15,059 nt of DNA from Bacteroidota bacterium (lineage in GTDB: Bacteria > Bacteroidota > Bacteroidia > Chitinophagales > Chitinophagaceae): contig JAEWBD010000057.1 in the NCBI GenBank assembly GCA_023391315.1, positions 1 through 15,059 on the forward strand, read 5' to 3'. This document shows positions 13,608-15,059 of this stretch, piece by piece. The position numbers were made by a program, and so were the translations under genes. Numbering within the stretch: the first letter of the stretch is position 1; each line of letters begins with the position of its first letter. A model generated the notes under the pieces. It saw only the letters and a program-made list of their open reading frames with translations, had not been told where the DNA came from and searched no databases.

Positions 13608-14822
13608 ATGCAATTCGCAGATGTAATTGGCCAGCAGCATACAAAAAAACATTTGCTGGAAATGGTTGAGCAAAACCGCCTGAGCCACGCCTTGCTTTTT
13701 CTTGGTAAAGAAGGCAGTGGCGCCCTGTCTTTGGCGCTGGCTTTTGCTGAATATATAAGTTTGTTGCCGCCGGTAAAGGAAAGCGCCGGGCCTTCTTTGT
13801 TTGGCGAACCCGTGGAAGAAATGAAACCGGTTTTTCCAAAAACACCGGAAGAAGCCGACGCTTTCATGCAAAAACAAGCCGGTTTTTCTAAAGCCAATAA
13901 TTATATTCATCCCGATATTCATTTTTCTTACCCGGTAATTCCTAAAAAATCCGGAGATAAACCCATCAGCACCGATTATGCGGAAGAATGGCGGGAGTTT
14001 ATACAACAGTTGCCTTATGGCAATGTGTATGACTGGCTGCAGTTTATCGGGGCAGAAAATAAACAGGGAAATATTACGGCGGAAGAATGTAATGATATTA
14101 TTCGCAAGCTAAACCTGAAAAGCTTTGAAAGCGAGCATAAAGTATTGGTAATGTGGATGCCTGAATACCTTGGCAAAGAAGGCAACAAGCTTTTAAAACT
14201 GATTGAAGAACCACCCGCCAATACCCTATTCATATTGGTTGCCGAAAATGAAGACCTCATTTTGCCAACCATTTTAAGCCGCTGCCAGCTTGTAAAAATA
14301 AATGCGCCTGATACCAACGATATCGCAGAAGCTTTGATAAAACGCGGCAATATTGATTCCGCTGCGGCGTATCAAACCGCGGCTATTTCGCAGGGAAATT
14401 ACCGTGAAGCCTTACAGTTACTGCAAAACGCATCGGAAGACTGGCAGAGTTTGCTGCGCGAATGGCTGAATGCTATTTTAAAAAATGGCCCGGCAGCACA
14501 GGTAAAATGGATTGACGAGGTTAATAAGCTTGGCCGCGAAAAACAGAAACAGTTTTTACTCTATTTTATTCATCTGTTGCATCAAAGCATTCGCATACGT
14601 TTTGCCGGCAATAACGCCATTTCCATTGACGAAACTGAAAGAGACTTTGCAGAGCGCCTTAACAAATTTGCACAGCTAAACCATCAGCAGGCTATCATAG
14701 AAGAGCTGAACAAAGCTGTATATTACATTGAGCGCAATGCGAATGCAAAAATGCTTTTTCACGCGCTAACCATTAAATTATATCATGTTATACGAAACAA
14801 TGCCTTAATTTTAACGCCTTAG
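13608..14822 (+). CDS. holB: DNA polymerase III delta'-like clamp-loader subunit
   Basis: 404 residues. Part of the clamp loader that places the sliding clamp on primed DNA. The N-terminus FADVIGQQHTKKHLLEMVEQNRLSHALLFLGKEGSG is the usual start of delta'/gamma AAA+ proteins, but the Walker A reads GKEGSGALSL (33-42) with no Lys-Thr/Ser, so no ATP hydrolysis is expected, as in delta'. HPDIHFSYPV (101-110), EGNKLLKLIEEPPANTLFIL and LSRCQLV (Ser224-Arg225-Cys226) are clear family marks; the SRC motif is the arginine-finger segment that acts on the neighbouring ATPase subunit. Between about 50 and 100, where the zinc-binding cysteines usually lie, there is a longer Cys-free stretch rich in Pro and Glu (PSLFGEPVEEMKPVFPKTPEE). 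The C-terminal helical collar follows. Convincing as a delta' type; exact naming is by analogy. Confidence 0.85.
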   Translation: MQFADVIGQQHTKKHLLEMVEQNRLSHALLFLGKEGSGALSLALAFAEYISLLPPVKESAGPSLFGEPVEEMKPVFPKTPEEADAFMQKQAGFSKANNYIHPDIHFSYPVIPKKSGDKPISTDYAEEWREFIQQLPYGNVYDWLQFIGAENKQGNITAEECNDIIRKLNLKSFESEHKVLVMWMPEYLGKEGNKLLKLIEEPPANTLFILVAENEDLILPTILSRCQLVKINAPDTNDIAEALIKRGNIDSAAAYQTAAISQGNYREALQLLQNASEDWQSLLREWLNAILKNGPAAQVKWIDEVNKLGREKQKQFLLYFIHLLHQSIRIRFAGNNAISIDETERDFAERLNKFAQLNHQQAIIEELNKAVYYIERNANAKMLFHALTIKLYHVIRNNALILTP

Positions 14823-14823
14823 G

Positions 14824-14850
14824 ATTGTAAATATTTTTAATATTTGCAAT
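14824..14850 (+). terminator. AT-rich hairpin, probable terminator of the delta' gene
   Basis: ATTGTAAATATT (14824-14835) pairs with AATATTTGCAAT (14839-14850) over 12 bp with one G-U pair and a 3-nt loop of Ts. It starts 1 nt after the TAG stop. A short T-run follows only about 13 nt later (14864-14868), so it may act as a terminator, a bidirectional stop or a 3'-end stabiliser. Confidence 0.55.
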
Positions 14851-14912
14851 ATGTGAAGATGGATTTTTGTGGAGCCGGCCAATGAACAATGGTCATCACG
14901 GTTGCGTCGCAC

Positions 14913-14944
14913 ACTGCGGCTGAGGAATATATTCCGGCTGCAGT
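14913..14944. repeat. Nested hairpin A in the terminal element
   Basis: ACTGCGGCT (14913-14921) pairs with GGCTGCAGT (14936-14944) including two G-U pairs; after a GA bulge, GGAA pairs with TTCC around TATA. The core GGAATATATTCC (14924-14935) is a perfect DNA palindrome. Confidence 0.5.
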
Positions 14945-15018
14945 TTCAAATGCAAAAAGAGTTTACAAATACAAACGTTATACATTAATGAAACGTTTTT
15001 TAAATATAAACACTACAG

Positions 15019-15042
15019 TTCAACAGCATTTATGCAGTTGAA
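15019..15042. repeat. Nested hairpin B in the terminal element
   Basis: TTCAAC (15019-15024) pairs with GTTGAA (15037-15042); an A-A mismatch follows, then GCA pairs with TGC around the loop TTTA. It sits 4 nt inside the right terminal arm. Confidence 0.45.
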
Positions 15043-15059
15043 GTGATGCGACGCAACCG

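Larger units (their letters stand above)
14899..15059. repeat. 161-bp element bounded by perfect 13-bp inverted repeats, reaching the window edge
   Basis: CGGTTGCGTCGCA (14899-14911) and TGCGACGCAACCG (15047-15059) are perfect inverted copies; with a one-base gap the match extends three further bases inward (CAC). The arms are far more GC-rich than the A/T-rich middle. Inside are two separate hairpins, so the RNA could fold as a three-way junction. No transposase fits inside. Candidates are a small non-autonomous mobile or REP/BIME-like repeat, or a structured RNA. The right arm may continue past the window. Confidence 0.6.

Noticed and set aside
13575..14006. 143-codon minus-strand frame overlapping the start of the delta' gene
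   Set aside because: Composition is unusual (Phe- and basic-rich) and it mirrors the conserved AAA+ region; two other minus frames overlap the same stretch, as expected for shadows.

Overview
The window looks like a contig or chromosome segment from a Bacteroidota bacterium, most likely of the Chitinophagaceae or a close relative. The reasons are moderate GC, almost no Shine-Dalgarno sequences, -7 promoter elements of the TAnnTTTG type placed very close to start codons, a DUF983 protein, a DUF6364/PIN toxin-antitoxin pair, and an AraC-RND-NodT efflux cluster. The lineage is inferred from gene style; no marker gene proves it.

Region 1 (1-6417, + strand) is a drug or solvent efflux locus. It holds the 3' end of an AraC-type regulator, a structured 233-nt spacer, then a lipoprotein RND adaptor, an HAE1-type RND pump and a NodT-type outer-membrane factor. 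Together these three can form one envelope-spanning pump. The spacer is the most interesting part. A TACTTTTG promoter sits inside an 8-bp inverted repeat, and 4 nt after it begins a tiny near-leaderless ORF, MELLTSLLKERCCC-stop. Downstream are several dyads that can pair in mutually exclusive ways, before the adaptor start. This resembles a polycysteine leader-peptide attenuator. Two more hairpins lie between adaptor and pump genes.

Region 2 (6421-10460) holds a GH3-type acyl-amido synthetase (- strand), convergent with the outer-membrane factor gene with only 3 nt between them. Divergent from it is a secreted GH78-like glycosidase (alpha-L-rhamnosidase relative).

Region 3 (10487-11202) is a compact type II toxin-antitoxin module: tandem palindromic operator, DUF6364 antitoxin, and a PIN-domain toxin overlapping it by 4 nt.

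Region 4 (11205-13528, - strand) is a run of three genes transcribed in the order guanine deaminase, murF, DUF983 membrane protein. murF has no ATG start.

Region 5 (13608-15059, + strand) holds a DNA polymerase III delta'-like clamp-loader subunit without the usual zinc cysteines, a strong AT-rich hairpin right after its stop, and a 161-bp element bounded by perfect 13-bp inverted repeats with two nested hairpins. The right arm ends exactly at the window edge, which is what a contig broken at a dispersed repeat would look like. No spacer exceeds 300 bases; I saw no tRNA, rRNA, CRISPR array or transposase.
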